Shown in pieces: positions 9,666 through 16,734 of a stretch of 64,000 nt of DNA; within the stretch, counting starts at the first letter, position 1, and every line of letters begins with the position of its first letter. The position numbers and the translations under genes are program-made. Location of the stretch: NCBI GenBank assembly GCA_031256035.1, contig JAIRRJ010000075.1, positions 62,001 through 126,000 on the forward strand. Direction: 5' to 3'. The notes below the pieces were generated by a model. That model saw only the letters and a list, made by a program, of their open reading frames with translations, had not been told where the DNA came from and searched no databases. The stretch is from Treponema sp. GTDB lineage: Bacteria; Spirochaetota; Spirochaetia; Treponematales; Breznakiellaceae.

Positions 9666-11477
9666 TTAGCCCTTGGTCACCGCGCCGAATTTGCAGGCCT
9701 TCATACACTCGCCGCATTTTGCGCACGAAGCCTGATCGATGATAAGCGGCGGCTTCTTTTTGTCAGGATACTTGGCAGCATCCTGAACGGTGATGCAGTT
9801 AGCGGGACACTTTTTGGCGCAGACACCGCAGCCGATACACTTTGCCGAATCAATGATGAAACGCACGAGCTTCTTGCATTTGCCCGAGCGGCACTTTTTG
9901 TCGTGAATATGTTCCATATATTCATCGCGGTATTTCTTTATCGTGGACAGTGTCGGGTTTGCCGCCGAGCCGCCGAGCATACAGAGGCTTGCCTTTGTCA
10001 TCGCAGTGCCGATTTCTTCCAGTTTGGCAAGGTCTGATTCCTCGCCGTTGCCGCCGGCTATTTTATCCAGAAGTTTGAGTATCTGGGTGGTGCCGATCCG
10101 GCATGGAGAACATTTGCCGCAGCTTTCGTCAACGCAGAAGTCCATGTAGAAACGGGCAACGTCAACAACGCAGTCATCTTCGTCCATGACGATCATGCCG
10201 CCTGACCCCATCATGGAGCCGTTAGCCATTAATGATTCAAAATCGATGGGAATATCAAGGGACGCTTCCGTAAGAATACCGCCGGAAGGACCGCCGGTCT
10301 GCACACCCTTGAACTTCTTCCCGTCCTTGATGCCGCCGCCGATCTCAAAGATGATTTCGCGTAATGTCGTACCCATCGGCACTTCAACCAGCCCTGAGTT
10401 TTTTACCTTGCCGGTAAGGGCGAATACTTTTGTTCCCTTGGATTTTTCCGTTCCCAGTTTCGCGAGCCACGCGCCGCCCTTGGCGGTGATGACAGGAATA
10501 TTGGCAAAGGTTTCCACATTGTTGATGAGGGTGGGCTTTTCCCACAGCCCCTTGTTTGCCGGGAAGGGCGGTTTGGGCATTGGCAGTCCCCGGTTGCCTT
10601 CTACGGATTTAATCAGCGCCGTTTCTTCGCCGCAGACAAAAGCGCCCGCGCCGAGGCGTATTTCAATATCAAAGTCAAAACCGGAGCCGAGGATATTTTT
10701 CCCCAACAGGCCGTATTCACGCGCCTGCTTCAGTCCGATTTTAAGACGTTCAATTGCCAGCGGATATTCGGCGCGGATATATACAAAACCCTGATTCGCG
10801 CCGATAGCCTTTCCGGCAGTGATCATACCTTCGATGATCGAATGAGGATCGCCTTCGATGGTGGAGCGATCCATGTACGCGCCCGGGTCGCCTTCATCGG
10901 CGTTGCAGATAACGTATTTAACGTCACTCTTGGCTTTACGGGTAAAATCCCACTTGAGGTATGTGGGGAAGCCCGCGCCGCCTCGCCCGCGCAGACCGGA
11001 TGCTTTCATCTCTTCGATGAGCTGCTCGGGAGTCCATTCAAAGAGCACCTTTTCAAGACCTGAGTAACCTTCGCGGGCTATATACTCGTCGATGTTTTCA
11101 GGATCGATGGCTCCGCAGTTGCGCAGCACTACGCGCACCTGCTTCTGATAGAACTGAATATCATCCGCACCGGCGGTTTTTTTCTGTTCTTCCTCTTTGT
11201 AGAGGAGACGCTTTACTTTACGTCCCTTGAGAATGTCTTCCGCGATAATCTCTTTGGCATCCTCCGGTTTTACGTCAACATAGAATGAATCTTCGGGCAG
11301 AACCTTGACGATAGGCCCCCGCTCGCAAAACCCGAAACAGCCCGTTTTTACAATCTGCACCTCGGCCTTGACGCCCTGTTTATCCGCTTCCGCAACAAGC
11401 TGATCGTAAATTTCAGCCCCTTTGTTGGATTCGCAGGCAGTACCGCCGCAGGTGAGGATGTATTTCTTATACGCCAT
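9666..11477 (-). CDS. NuoF-like flavoprotein subunit of the bifurcating hydrogenase
   Basis: A 603-residue HydB/HndC-type subunit. It has an N-terminal thioredoxin-like [2Fe-2S] domain (Cys in ILTCGGTACES and VKTGCFGFC), a NuoF-like NADH/FMN domain (GRGGAGFPTYLKW, CNADEGDPGAYMDR), a SLBB region, a [4Fe-4S] site (ESCGKCSPCRIGTTQ) and two C-terminal [4Fe-4S] clusters (CIGCGVCAKKCPANC and CAKCGECMKACKFG). This subunit oxidises NADH and, in the Thermotoga and Acetobacterium complexes, is the site of flavin-based bifurcation. It sits 11 bp upstream of hydA and 18 bp after the small ferredoxin gene, so the stoichiometric subunits are made together. Confidence 0.95.
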   Translation of the reverse strand: MAYKKYILTCGGTACESNKGAEIYDQLVAEADKQGVKAEVQIVKTGCFGFCERGPIVKVLPEDSFYVDVKPEDAKEIIAEDILKGRKVKRLLYKEEEQKKTAGADDIQFYQKQVRVVLRNCGAIDPENIDEYIAREGYSGLEKVLFEWTPEQLIEEMKASGLRGRGGAGFPTYLKWDFTRKAKSDVKYVICNADEGDPGAYMDRSTIEGDPHSIIEGMITAGKAIGANQGFVYIRAEYPLAIERLKIGLKQAREYGLLGKNILGSGFDFDIEIRLGAGAFVCGEETALIKSVEGNRGLPMPKPPFPANKGLWEKPTLINNVETFANIPVITAKGGAWLAKLGTEKSKGTKVFALTGKVKNSGLVEVPMGTTLREIIFEIGGGIKDGKKFKGVQTGGPSGGILTEASLDIPIDFESLMANGSMMGSGGMIVMDEDDCVVDVARFYMDFCVDESCGKCSPCRIGTTQILKLLDKIAGGNGEESDLAKLEEIGTAMTKASLCMLGGSAANPTLSTIKKYRDEYMEHIHDKKCRSGKCKKLVRFIIDSAKCIGCGVCAKKCPANCITVQDAAKYPDKKKPPLIIDQASCAKCGECMKACKFGAVTKG

Positions 11478-11495
11478 CTTTTCCCCCTTTATGCG

Positions 11496-11885
11496 TTAAA
11501 AAATATCCGCGGCGGGACGATCCAGAATGCGGCCATCCAGGAGTTCCCTGCCGATAATATGTTTCTTGATTATTTCCCCGGCGACTGCCGCGTCAACATT
11601 ACCGTAAATAACAGTCGGCATACCGGGAGCGATTACCTCAACCGAAGGCTCCGAGTGGCACATGCCCATGCACCCTGTCTGCCGTACATCAACGCTGTCC
11701 ACGAGTTTGTTCTCGTCCAGCCCGTTAATAAACGCGTCCAGTGTCTGCTTTGCCCCCGCAGCGATCCCGCAGGTTCCCATTCCGACAACAACATGGATCT
11801 TTTTGCCCTCGGTGTCCCGCTTGCGCAGATCATTCTTCTTGGAATCCCGCAGATTTCGCAGGTCATCCAGGCTCATCTTTGCCAT
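11496..11885 (-). CDS. Thioredoxin-like [2Fe-2S] ferredoxin of the hydrogenase operon
   Basis: A 129-residue HndB-like protein. After a basic helical start (SLDDLRNLRDSKKNDLRKR) comes a thioredoxin-fold ferredoxin with Cys residues in VVGMGTCGIAAGA and RQTGCMGMCHSEP, the C-x(~40)-C-x3-C pattern of this family. In the Desulfovibrio HndABCD complex the HndB subunit is an electron carrier. It is followed by the NuoF-like subunit, whose own N-terminus has the same fold, so the operon encodes this domain twice. Confidence 0.9.
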   Translation of the reverse strand: MAKMSLDDLRNLRDSKKNDLRKRDTEGKKIHVVVGMGTCGIAAGAKQTLDAFINGLDENKLVDSVDVRQTGCMGMCHSEPSVEVIAPGMPTVIYGNVDAAVAGEIIKKHIIGRELLDGRILDRPAADIF

Positions 11886-11895
11886 ATATTCCTCC

Positions 11896-12456
11896 TTATT
11901 CCTCTGTGTCTTCGTCTTCTAACGAATGCAGGTACTTGCCAAGCAAGACCAGCGATTCAGTATCTTCAAGGCCCCCAAGAGCTTCAGCAAGTTCCGACTT
12001 ACGCGCCTCGTACTCGTTCACCGTTCCGTCCTCTGATTTCCGGCGGCGGCGGAGAACTATATCCGCCTGACTGTTAAACATCAAAATTGTCCTGAACATC
12101 CCCGGAATATCGCCCGCCGGAGGGGTGTCCATGTTATTGGTGTCAAACCATGCCGTTACAGTTGTTCCCTTCCCTTTTTCGGACTTTATGTCCCATCCGC
12201 CTTCCGACTGCGCCGCAGTCTGAATTAAAAAAGGCAGCCCCAGCCCGACCTTTCGTTTTGGGTGCTTAACCCCGTCTGTAACAAAGGGGTCAATCGCCCG
12301 GTTTAACTCATCATCAGTCATTCCCTTTCCGTTATCTCTAATCAGAAAACGGAACTCCCCGCCCCCATCGCTTACCTCAACCTCTACCAGCTCCGCATTG
12401 GCTTCACAGGCATTCTGGGCAATATCGGTAACCATATCGGCCAGAGTAAAGTGCAT
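11896..12456 (-). CDS. GHKL-type ATPase of the hydrogenase operon
   Basis: A 186-residue protein with a histidine-kinase-like ATPase (HATPase_c) domain and no sensor or phospho-acceptor domain. The N box is DMVTDIAQNACEANA, the G1 box is IRDNGKGMTDDEL and the G2 box is KVGLGLPFLIQTAA followed by EKGKGTTVTAWF. The C-terminal 70 residues are charged and end in EDEDTEE. Such stand-alone ATPases are often found inside HydABC-type operons in Thermotogae and Firmicutes, where their role is unclear. Its SD and start codon lie in a perfect 16-bp palindrome (12453-12487), which suggests that its translation is controlled separately from its neighbours. Confidence 0.85.
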   Translation of the reverse strand: MHFTLADMVTDIAQNACEANAELVEVEVSDGGGEFRFLIRDNGKGMTDDELNRAIDPFVTDGVKHPKRKVGLGLPFLIQTAAQSEGGWDIKSEKGKGTTVTAWFDTNNMDTPPAGDIPGMFRTILMFNSQADIVLRRRRKSEDGTVNEYEARKSELAEALGGLEDTESLVLLGKYLHSLEDEDTEE

Positions 12457-12487
12457 CTAAAAAAAACCTCCGGTTTTTTTTAGATGC
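12453..12487 (-). promoter_or_regulatory. Perfect 16-bp palindrome enclosing SD and start codon
   Basis: The left arm GCATCT-A8-CC (12453-12468) is exactly complementary to the right arm GG-T8-AGATGC (12472-12487), with a 3-nt loop. In the minus-strand mRNA the SD GGAGG spans the loop and its closing pairs, and the AUG of the ATPase gene is paired in the stem. This could gate translation of the ATPase or stabilise the mRNA segment. A U-tract on the 3' side also makes it terminator-like. Confidence 0.7.
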
Positions 12488-12490
12488 TTA

Positions 12491-12515
12491 GGAGTTTCCG
12501 CTGCGCGAAAACTCC
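12491..12515 (-). promoter_or_regulatory. Second hairpin after the NuoE-like gene
   Basis: GGAGTTTCCGC (12491-12501) pairs with GCGAAAACTCC (12505-12515) with one mismatch and a TGC loop. It directly precedes the perfect palindrome in the transcript, so the 70-nt gap between the NuoE-like gene and the ATPase gene is almost entirely two stacked hairpins. An mRNA processing or attenuation site is a reasonable reading. Confidence 0.55.
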
Positions 12516-12526
12516 ATGCGTTTGCT

Positions 12527-13012
12527 CTAAACATTCTGATACTTCGCGATAATACCGGGGATCATATCCTTGGTGAGCTTGCCGAAAGTATCGTTGCCTA
12601 CCGTAAGAACCGGCGCAAGGCCGCAACAGCCGACACAGCGGACAGGGTCAACCGAGAACTGACCGTCCTGAGTAACGCCGTCCGGCTCAAGCCCCAGAAG
12701 GCTGCGGGTTTCATCGATTAGGTCCTGCCCGCCTTTAAGGTAGCAGGCAGTCCCAAGGCAAACTGAGATTTTGTGTTTTCCGGGTTTTACCGTCTTGAAA
12801 AAATGGTAGAAAGTGATAACCCCGTAAATCCGCGCCAGGGGTATCTTTGTAAGCCGCGATAACTGCTCCGCCGCGGGACGGGAAATAAAGCCATAGATTT
12901 CCTGAGTTTTATGGAGGATCATGATGAGGCTCCCGGGTTTAACCTTCCATTCTTCTATAAATGACAACAATTCCTGGGGAAAAGCCTCCCCATCCGTTTT
13001 GGCAGCAGCCAT
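12527..13012 (-). CDS. NuoE-like [2Fe-2S] subunit of the bifurcating hydrogenase
   Basis: A 161-residue HydC/HndA-type subunit and first gene of the hydrogenase operon. It has the NuoE thioredoxin-like fold with four Cys ligands in CLGTACYLKGG and CVGCCGLAPV. The N-terminal helical part (ELLSFIEEWKVKPGSLIMIL, IYGFISRPAAEQLSRLTKI, ARIYGVITFYHFF) is typical. The start ATG at 13012 has an AGGGGG site upstream, and a good promoter lies 40-70 bp further up. The complete set of NuoE, NuoF and HydA types predicts an NAD- and ferredoxin-dependent, electron-bifurcating or confurcating hydrogenase for disposal of fermentation electrons. Confidence 0.93.
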   Translation of the reverse strand: MAAAKTDGEAFPQELLSFIEEWKVKPGSLIMILHKTQEIYGFISRPAAEQLSRLTKIPLARIYGVITFYHFFKTVKPGKHKISVCLGTACYLKGGQDLIDETRSLLGLEPDGVTQDGQFSVDPVRCVGCCGLAPVLTVGNDTFGKLTKDMIPGIIAKYQNV

Positions 13013-13052
13013 GCAAACCCCCTGTTTCGACTGGTTTTTTGTCTACAGGAAA

Positions 13053-13081
13053 ATTGTACCATCCGGGGTATAAATTGACAA
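13053..13081 (-). promoter_or_regulatory. Sigma-70-type promoter of the hydrogenase operon
   Basis: Reading the minus strand, the -35 box TTGTCA (plus-strand 13076-13081) and the -10 box TACAAT (plus-strand 13053-13058) are separated by exactly 17 bp. Transcription would begin near 13046, about 34 nt before the ATG of the NuoE-like gene. Boxes and spacing were read directly; activity is inferred. Confidence 0.65.
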
Positions 13082-13088
13082 GGGCTGG

Positions 13089-13427
13089 TTAGGGCGTATT
13101 CTGCGGCACAAGTTCGCCCGAATTAATGCCCTTTACCACAAAATCGCTCACCCGTGTCTGCCAGCCAGGCCCGGTAGCGCGAAGCCCCACCGCCATTGAC
13201 TGGGGAATACGGAAAGAAATGCTCACCTTTGGGTCTTTGGCTTTCGGACGCCCTTCACGGTTGATATATTCCTTGAACGCGGCAAAACCGCGGGCAATTG
13301 GCTTGCCCGGCTTGAAACCCAATTCTTCAAGCGTATATTCCGGCGCGGATTCGGCTGCTTCTATTGCCGCCTCTACATCGTAATTATTGCGAATTTCTTC
13401 ATAAGTCATGCTAATTATTTTTCCCAT
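13089..13427 (-). CDS. BrnA-like antitoxin (orphan)
   Basis: A 112-residue protein whose C-terminal half matches the BrnA/DUF4415 antitoxin family: VSISFRIPQSMAVGLRATGPGWQTRVSDFV is the ribbon-helix-helix DNA-binding part. Such proteins normally neutralise a BrnT RNase encoded just upstream, but no BrnT-like frame is present between 13428 and the next gene. It is therefore an orphan antitoxin or a regulator. The N-terminal part (MTYEEIRNNYDVEAAIEAAE) is helical and acidic, and longer than in minimal BrnA proteins. Confidence 0.75.
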   Translation of the reverse strand: MGKIISMTYEEIRNNYDVEAAIEAAESAPEYTLEELGFKPGKPIARGFAAFKEYINREGRPKAKDPKVSISFRIPQSMAVGLRATGPGWQTRVSDFVVKGINSGELVPQNTP

Positions 13428-13566
13428 ATTTTTCCACCCACCCTGTTATTGTAGGTCAAAAACAGTAGAACGTAAAGGGGACGTTCCGCTTTACTTTTCA
13501 ATAATGTATGATATTATTTATATTAGTAAAGATTTCACACAGTTATTGAAGAGATGAGGTGAACTT

Positions 13567-15102
13567 ATGAAAAGAATGGTTTTTATTGTTTCGGCGGTAT
13601 TTATAGCTTTGTCCCTTGGTTCATGTTTCACAGGCTGGACAGGAGACGAAGGCTCTATAACCATAAGTATTGGCGGGGGAGATGGCAGAGCGGCGGCATG
13701 GCCTCCCACAAACAAAAACGGCGCACTTCCCCTCCTTGAACACAAGATAACAATATACGGTCCCGCTGGACAGGAATACAGCCGCACCATAAAGGCCGGA
13801 GAGACCAGCACAACCTTTTCTTCGGTAGCTGCAGGCACATGGAAAGTAAACGTAGAAGCTACATGCATGGAAATACCGTTCGGCTCCGGCAATGAAAGCG
13901 TTGATGTAAAAGCGGGCAAGAGTACCCCGGTTTCTGTACCGATGAAGCCGTCTGATACTACTTTTTTTCTTGTCGCTAACGATGAAGAGTGGGGTGAAGC
14001 TGTCAGTGCAATAAATAAAGCGGGCAAATACTGCATCATTCTTACTGAAGATATAAATGTGTTTGGTTCTGCTGATTACACCTTCGGAGAAGACATTAAA
14101 AGCGCAGTTAATCCCATTAAAAACATAACTGTAACCAGTGTGGGGAAAAACAAAACATTGACCCTGCAAGAGGGAGGCAGCTTGCTCCGCATAGGCGCAA
14201 ACCAGACCGTGATAGTGCAGGACGTTAAACTTGCAGGAATGGGAGAAGAGAATCCTAATACTGCCTCGCTCGTTACTGTTACCGGCGGAACCTTCACTAT
14301 GAAGGGCAGCGCATCCGTAACCGGCAACTTTTTCTTCATGAGTGGTGACAACAAAGAAACCATCGCCAGCGGCGGCGGGGTGTACATTGCCGACGGCGGC
14401 AAATTCACTATGAACGACTACGCCTCGGTGTACGAAAACTCTGTCAAAGTCCAAGACAGCTCTGGGAATAACAACGGCAGCTGCGCCAATGGCGGCGGGG
14501 TGTATGTGAGTGGCAACAACAGTACCTTCACTATGAACGGCAACGCCTCGGTGTCCGGCAACTTTGCCCTTGGCAGCGGCAACGTCACCTTCACCTACGG
14601 CGGCGGGGTGCATATTGCCGGCGGCAGCACCTTCACTATGAACGGCAACGCCTCGGTGTCCGGCAATTTTGCCAAGGACGGCAGCAGCAACAACTTCGGC
14701 GGCGGCGTGTATATTGGAGATGGTAGCGCCTTCAACATGTACGGCGGCACAATTGAGAATAACGAAGCCCCCTTCAGCGGCGGCGGAGTATATATAGAAA
14801 CTGGGGAATTCACAATGCACGGCGGCGAAATTTACAATAATACCACAGGCAGCGGCGGCGGTGTGCAGGTGAATGGTCCGACAGCGACTTTCACCATGAA
14901 AGGCGGCACGGTAGTCGGCGAAAATGAATATAGAGGCTTAGCTCCTAACATAGCCATCAATGCCACCAATAACGGAGCGGCGTTGCATGTAAAAAATGGT
15001 ACAGCTACTTACGGTAAGTATAACACCTCCTTCCGTCCAGTAGAAACACCAGGAGCCTACAGCATAAACAAAACCATTACGGGAGCGGGGGTGTCGCAGT
15101 AA
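13567..15102 (+). CDS. Beta-helix repeat lipoprotein
   Basis: A 511-residue surface or periplasmic lipoprotein. The signal peptide ends at the lipobox ALSLGSC. The middle carries six glycine-rich repeats of 20 to 45 residues that all start with GGGV (for example GGGVYIADGGKFTMN and GGGVHIAGGSTFTMN) and continue with NGNASVSGNFA-like segments. These resemble the turns of right-handed beta-helix adhesins and chlamydial Pmp proteins. The N-terminal 130 residues look like an immunoglobulin-type domain (ITIYGPAGQEYSRTIKAGET). The start has a good SD (GAGATGAGG). Adhesion or surface display is likely; the partner is unknown. The repeats create long false antisense frames. Confidence 0.85.
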   Translation: MKRMVFIVSAVFIALSLGSCFTGWTGDEGSITISIGGGDGRAAAWPPTNKNGALPLLEHKITIYGPAGQEYSRTIKAGETSTTFSSVAAGTWKVNVEATCMEIPFGSGNESVDVKAGKSTPVSVPMKPSDTTFFLVANDEEWGEAVSAINKAGKYCIILTEDINVFGSADYTFGEDIKSAVNPIKNITVTSVGKNKTLTLQEGGSLLRIGANQTVIVQDVKLAGMGEENPNTASLVTVTGGTFTMKGSASVTGNFFFMSGDNKETIASGGGVYIADGGKFTMNDYASVYENSVKVQDSSGNNNGSCANGGGVYVSGNNSTFTMNGNASVSGNFALGSGNVTFTYGGGVHIAGGSTFTMNGNASVSGNFAKDGSSNNFGGGVYIGDGSAFNMYGGTIENNEAPFSGGGVYIETGEFTMHGGEIYNNTTGSGGGVQVNGPTATFTMKGGTVVGENEYRGLAPNIAINATNNGAALHVKNGTATYGKYNTSFRPVETPGAYSINKTITGAGVSQ

Positions 15103-15120
15103 TAGGCAGGAATAAAAAGT

Positions 15121-15200
15121 TTCACCACGAACCACACCAACCAGCACGAACCCTGTCTTCGTCGTCTTTTCCTTGTTCGTGAGCGTTCGTGGTAGAAATT
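15121..15200. repeat. Imperfect inverted repeat ending in CACCACGAAC/GTTCGTGG
   Basis: TTCACCACGAAC at 15121-15132 is the inverted partner of GTTCGTGGTAGAA at about 15185-15197. Further internal CACGAA/TTCGTG pairs are present. A related copy lies at 42207-42314. The same gap also holds a CTTTGCG...GCGCCTCCGCG segment related to the one near 42136. The 200-bp gap between the lipoprotein and the HU-like gene is otherwise non-coding. Confidence 0.65.
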
Positions 15201-15304
15201 CTTTCTCCGTGCATTCAGTGGTTATTTATTAAAACTTTGCGAGCTTGGCGGTTTCTGCGCCTCCGCGAGAGATAGACTTCAGGTAATTGCTTCAGGAGGA
15301 ACCA

Positions 15305-16048
15305 ATGAGCCTTGACGAACACGAACCCGTGCTGCACCGCATACACGTTAAACTGCATCCAAGCAATCTGGGCAAAATGGAAGGGAAGTACTTTGCGCGC
15401 ACCGCAAGCGAGGCTTCCCAGAGCATAGAGCAGGTTTGCAAAGCTGATATGGAGCGCGGCGGCGGCACGGGCAGCTATGACGACATGGTCAAATATGTAA
15501 AACGCTTCCTGAATGAAGCCGCCTACCAGCTTACGGACGGTTTCGCCGTTGACTTCGGCTTCTTTTCAGTCCGCCCGCATATCGGCGGAACCTTTGACAG
15601 CAAGTATGAAAAACGCGACCCGCAGAAACACCCCGTCAGCTTTCATTTCCGCGCCCATGCGCCCCTTAAACGCCTTACCAATTACATCGAGGTAGAAGTC
15701 GATGGAATCGCGGACAGCCGCTGCATAGGCCGCCTCTTTGATCAGGAGTCAGGCACAGTGAACGAAAAGCTCACCCCCGGCGGCTTCTATAGCCTGCACG
15801 GAAGCCGGATAAAAGCCGCCGGAGACGACCCGCGTGTGGGCGTGTACTTTATTCAGCAGGGCATCGAAAACGTACAGATACGCGCCAAACGCATCAGCTC
15901 TAACACAACCACAAAGATAATCGGCATTGTCCCCGCCCTGCCCGCCGGAACCTACAAAGCCGCCGTCTTAACCCAGTACGTCAGCGGCACTGTCAGCCTT
16001 AACGAGCCTAAGCTGATCGAGAGCCTCTTTACACTAAAGGTGGACTAA
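15305..16048 (+). CDS. HU-like DNA-binding protein with DUF4469-type Ig domain, copy 1
   Basis: A 247-residue protein. The start is the ATG giving MSLDEHEPVLHRI, which follows AGGAGG at 15296-15301. Residues about 10-125 look like the HU/IHF-type DNA-binding domain found in HU-HIG proteins (YFARTASEASQSIEQVCKAD, YDDMVKYVKRFLNEAAYQL, VRPHIGGTFDSKYEKRDPQ). Residues about 145-247 fit the Ig-like DUF4469 domain (TPGGFYSLHGSRIKAAGDDP, GVYFIQQG, GIVPALPAGTYK). A paralogue of 252 residues is encoded at 51250-52008 with the same layout (YQLCDGFAV, GGVFDG, LHGSKIKLEGNDPSVGLYF). Both genes are followed at once by a tandem palindrome array of 23-bp period. Chromosome or repeat binding is inferred, not shown. 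Confidence 0.85.
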   Translation: MSLDEHEPVLHRIHVKLHPSNLGKMEGKYFARTASEASQSIEQVCKADMERGGGTGSYDDMVKYVKRFLNEAAYQLTDGFAVDFGFFSVRPHIGGTFDSKYEKRDPQKHPVSFHFRAHAPLKRLTNYIEVEVDGIADSRCIGRLFDQESGTVNEKLTPGGFYSLHGSRIKAAGDDPRVGVYFIQQGIENVQIRAKRISSNTTTKIIGIVPALPAGTYKAAVLTQYVSGTVSLNEPKLIESLFTLKVD

Positions 16049-16072
16049 CCGCTCCAGCAAGGACGGAGAGAC

Positions 16073-16165
16073 AAATTTAGCTAAATTCGTACAGGAATCT
16101 AGCCTAAATTTGCTTTGGAATTTAGCCTAAATTTGTGTTGGAATTTAGCTAAATTTGCCTGTACG
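16073..16165. repeat. Tandem AT-rich palindrome array, 23-bp period
   Basis: Four copies of an AATTTAG/CTAAATT palindrome are centred near 16080, 16103, 16126 and 16149, giving a period of about 23 bp. The last three are enclosed by an 8-bp inverted repeat, CGTACAGG (16088-16095) and CCTGTACG (16158-16165). The array starts 25 bp after the stop codon of the HU-like gene. No separate spacers exist, so it is not CRISPR. Confidence 0.9.
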
Positions 16166-16261
16166 CCTAGTAAAGGATGGCAGCCCGGATCAAACCAGCG
16201 GGGCGATCCGGTATTGACTGAGTGTGGGTATGCAGACAGCACTGCTGGGTCAACACAGGGG

Positions 16262-16435
16262 TTATTTAAAAAACTTTATTATTGCCTTGGCGACCAATTC
16301 ATTGATGTCATTATGGCGAGGAACTTGAGTAGAAGTGTTTGTCCGGGGGTTTTCGTAAATGTCGTGGTTTGCCCCATGCCGGACAAAAACTGCTCCTCGT
16401 TTGCCAATTTCTTTCAACAGTTTTTGACGCTTCAC
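16262..16435 (-). CDS. hicA: HicA toxin (mRNA interferase), GTG start
   Basis: A 57-residue protein that begins with GTG at 16435 and ends at 16262. The translation runs VKRQKLLKEIGKRGAVFV, then RHGANHDIYENP with the catalytic His of the double-stranded-RBD-like HicA fold, then VPRHNDINELVAKAIIKFFK. The GTG overlaps the TGA of hicB (GTGA), so the toxin is translationally coupled to its antitoxin. HicA cleaves mRNA and tmRNA when freed from HicB. The gene order hicB then hicA is less common than hicA then hicB. All expected HicA motifs are present, so the module looks intact. Confidence 0.88.
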   Translation of the reverse strand: MKRQKLLKEIGKRGAVFVRHGANHDIYENPRTNTSTQVPRHNDINELVAKAIIKFFK

Positions 16436-16638
16436 GCAGGAACCTTAATCCGCAAAACACCGCTTTTTCGCTTTTGCGCCAGCCGTTTTTCTTCATCTTG
16501 CCGGATTTGGTAGACATCAGCGAGCATTTCTTCCAGTTCGGCAAGATCATGCCCCTGAGTAAGGTGGTCAGAGTAGTCGTTCAAATAGCCCACAAACCAG
16601 CCGTCATCGGCTTCCCAGTAGGTATATGCAATTTCCAT
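16432..16638 (-). CDS. hicB: HicB-like antitoxin
   Basis: A 68-residue protein. The ATG giving MEIAYTYWEADDGWFVGYL was chosen because AGGAG lies 7 bp upstream; the longer frame starting at 16701 lacks a site. The sequence has the partial RNase H-like fold of HicB proteins (WFVGYLNDYSDHLTQGHDLA, LEEMLADVYQIRQDEEKRLA). A C-terminal DNA-binding domain is absent, so this is the short HicB form. It precedes hicA and overlaps it by 4 bp. HicB inhibits HicA and usually represses the operon together with it. Confidence 0.88.
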   Translation of the reverse strand: MEIAYTYWEADDGWFVGYLNDYSDHLTQGHDLAELEEMLADVYQIRQDEEKRLAQKRKSGVLRIKVPA

Positions 16639-16734
16639 ATTACACTCCTCAGATTTAATAATACCATATTCTTCACATTGTACGACACCGGCGCACTGCA
16701 ATTTACTCCCTTTCTTTGGTCAATTTTGTGCGCT

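Noticed and set aside
13075-13102. Plus-strand promoter (TTGACA, 16 bp, TATTCT) antisense to the BrnA-like gene
   Set aside because: Its -35 box overlaps the better minus-strand hydrogenase promoter, and it would transcribe against a gene with no known antisense control; probably coincidental.
13621-14820. A 399-residue antisense frame opposite the beta-helix lipoprotein
   Set aside because: It is a shadow of the Gly/Asn-rich repeats (repeated AVHSEG) and has no SD or recognisable domain.
16073-16165. CRISPR-like array
   Set aside because: The repeats are back to back with a 23-bp period and no variable spacers, and no cas genes are present. The same holds for the arrays at 43451 and 51127.
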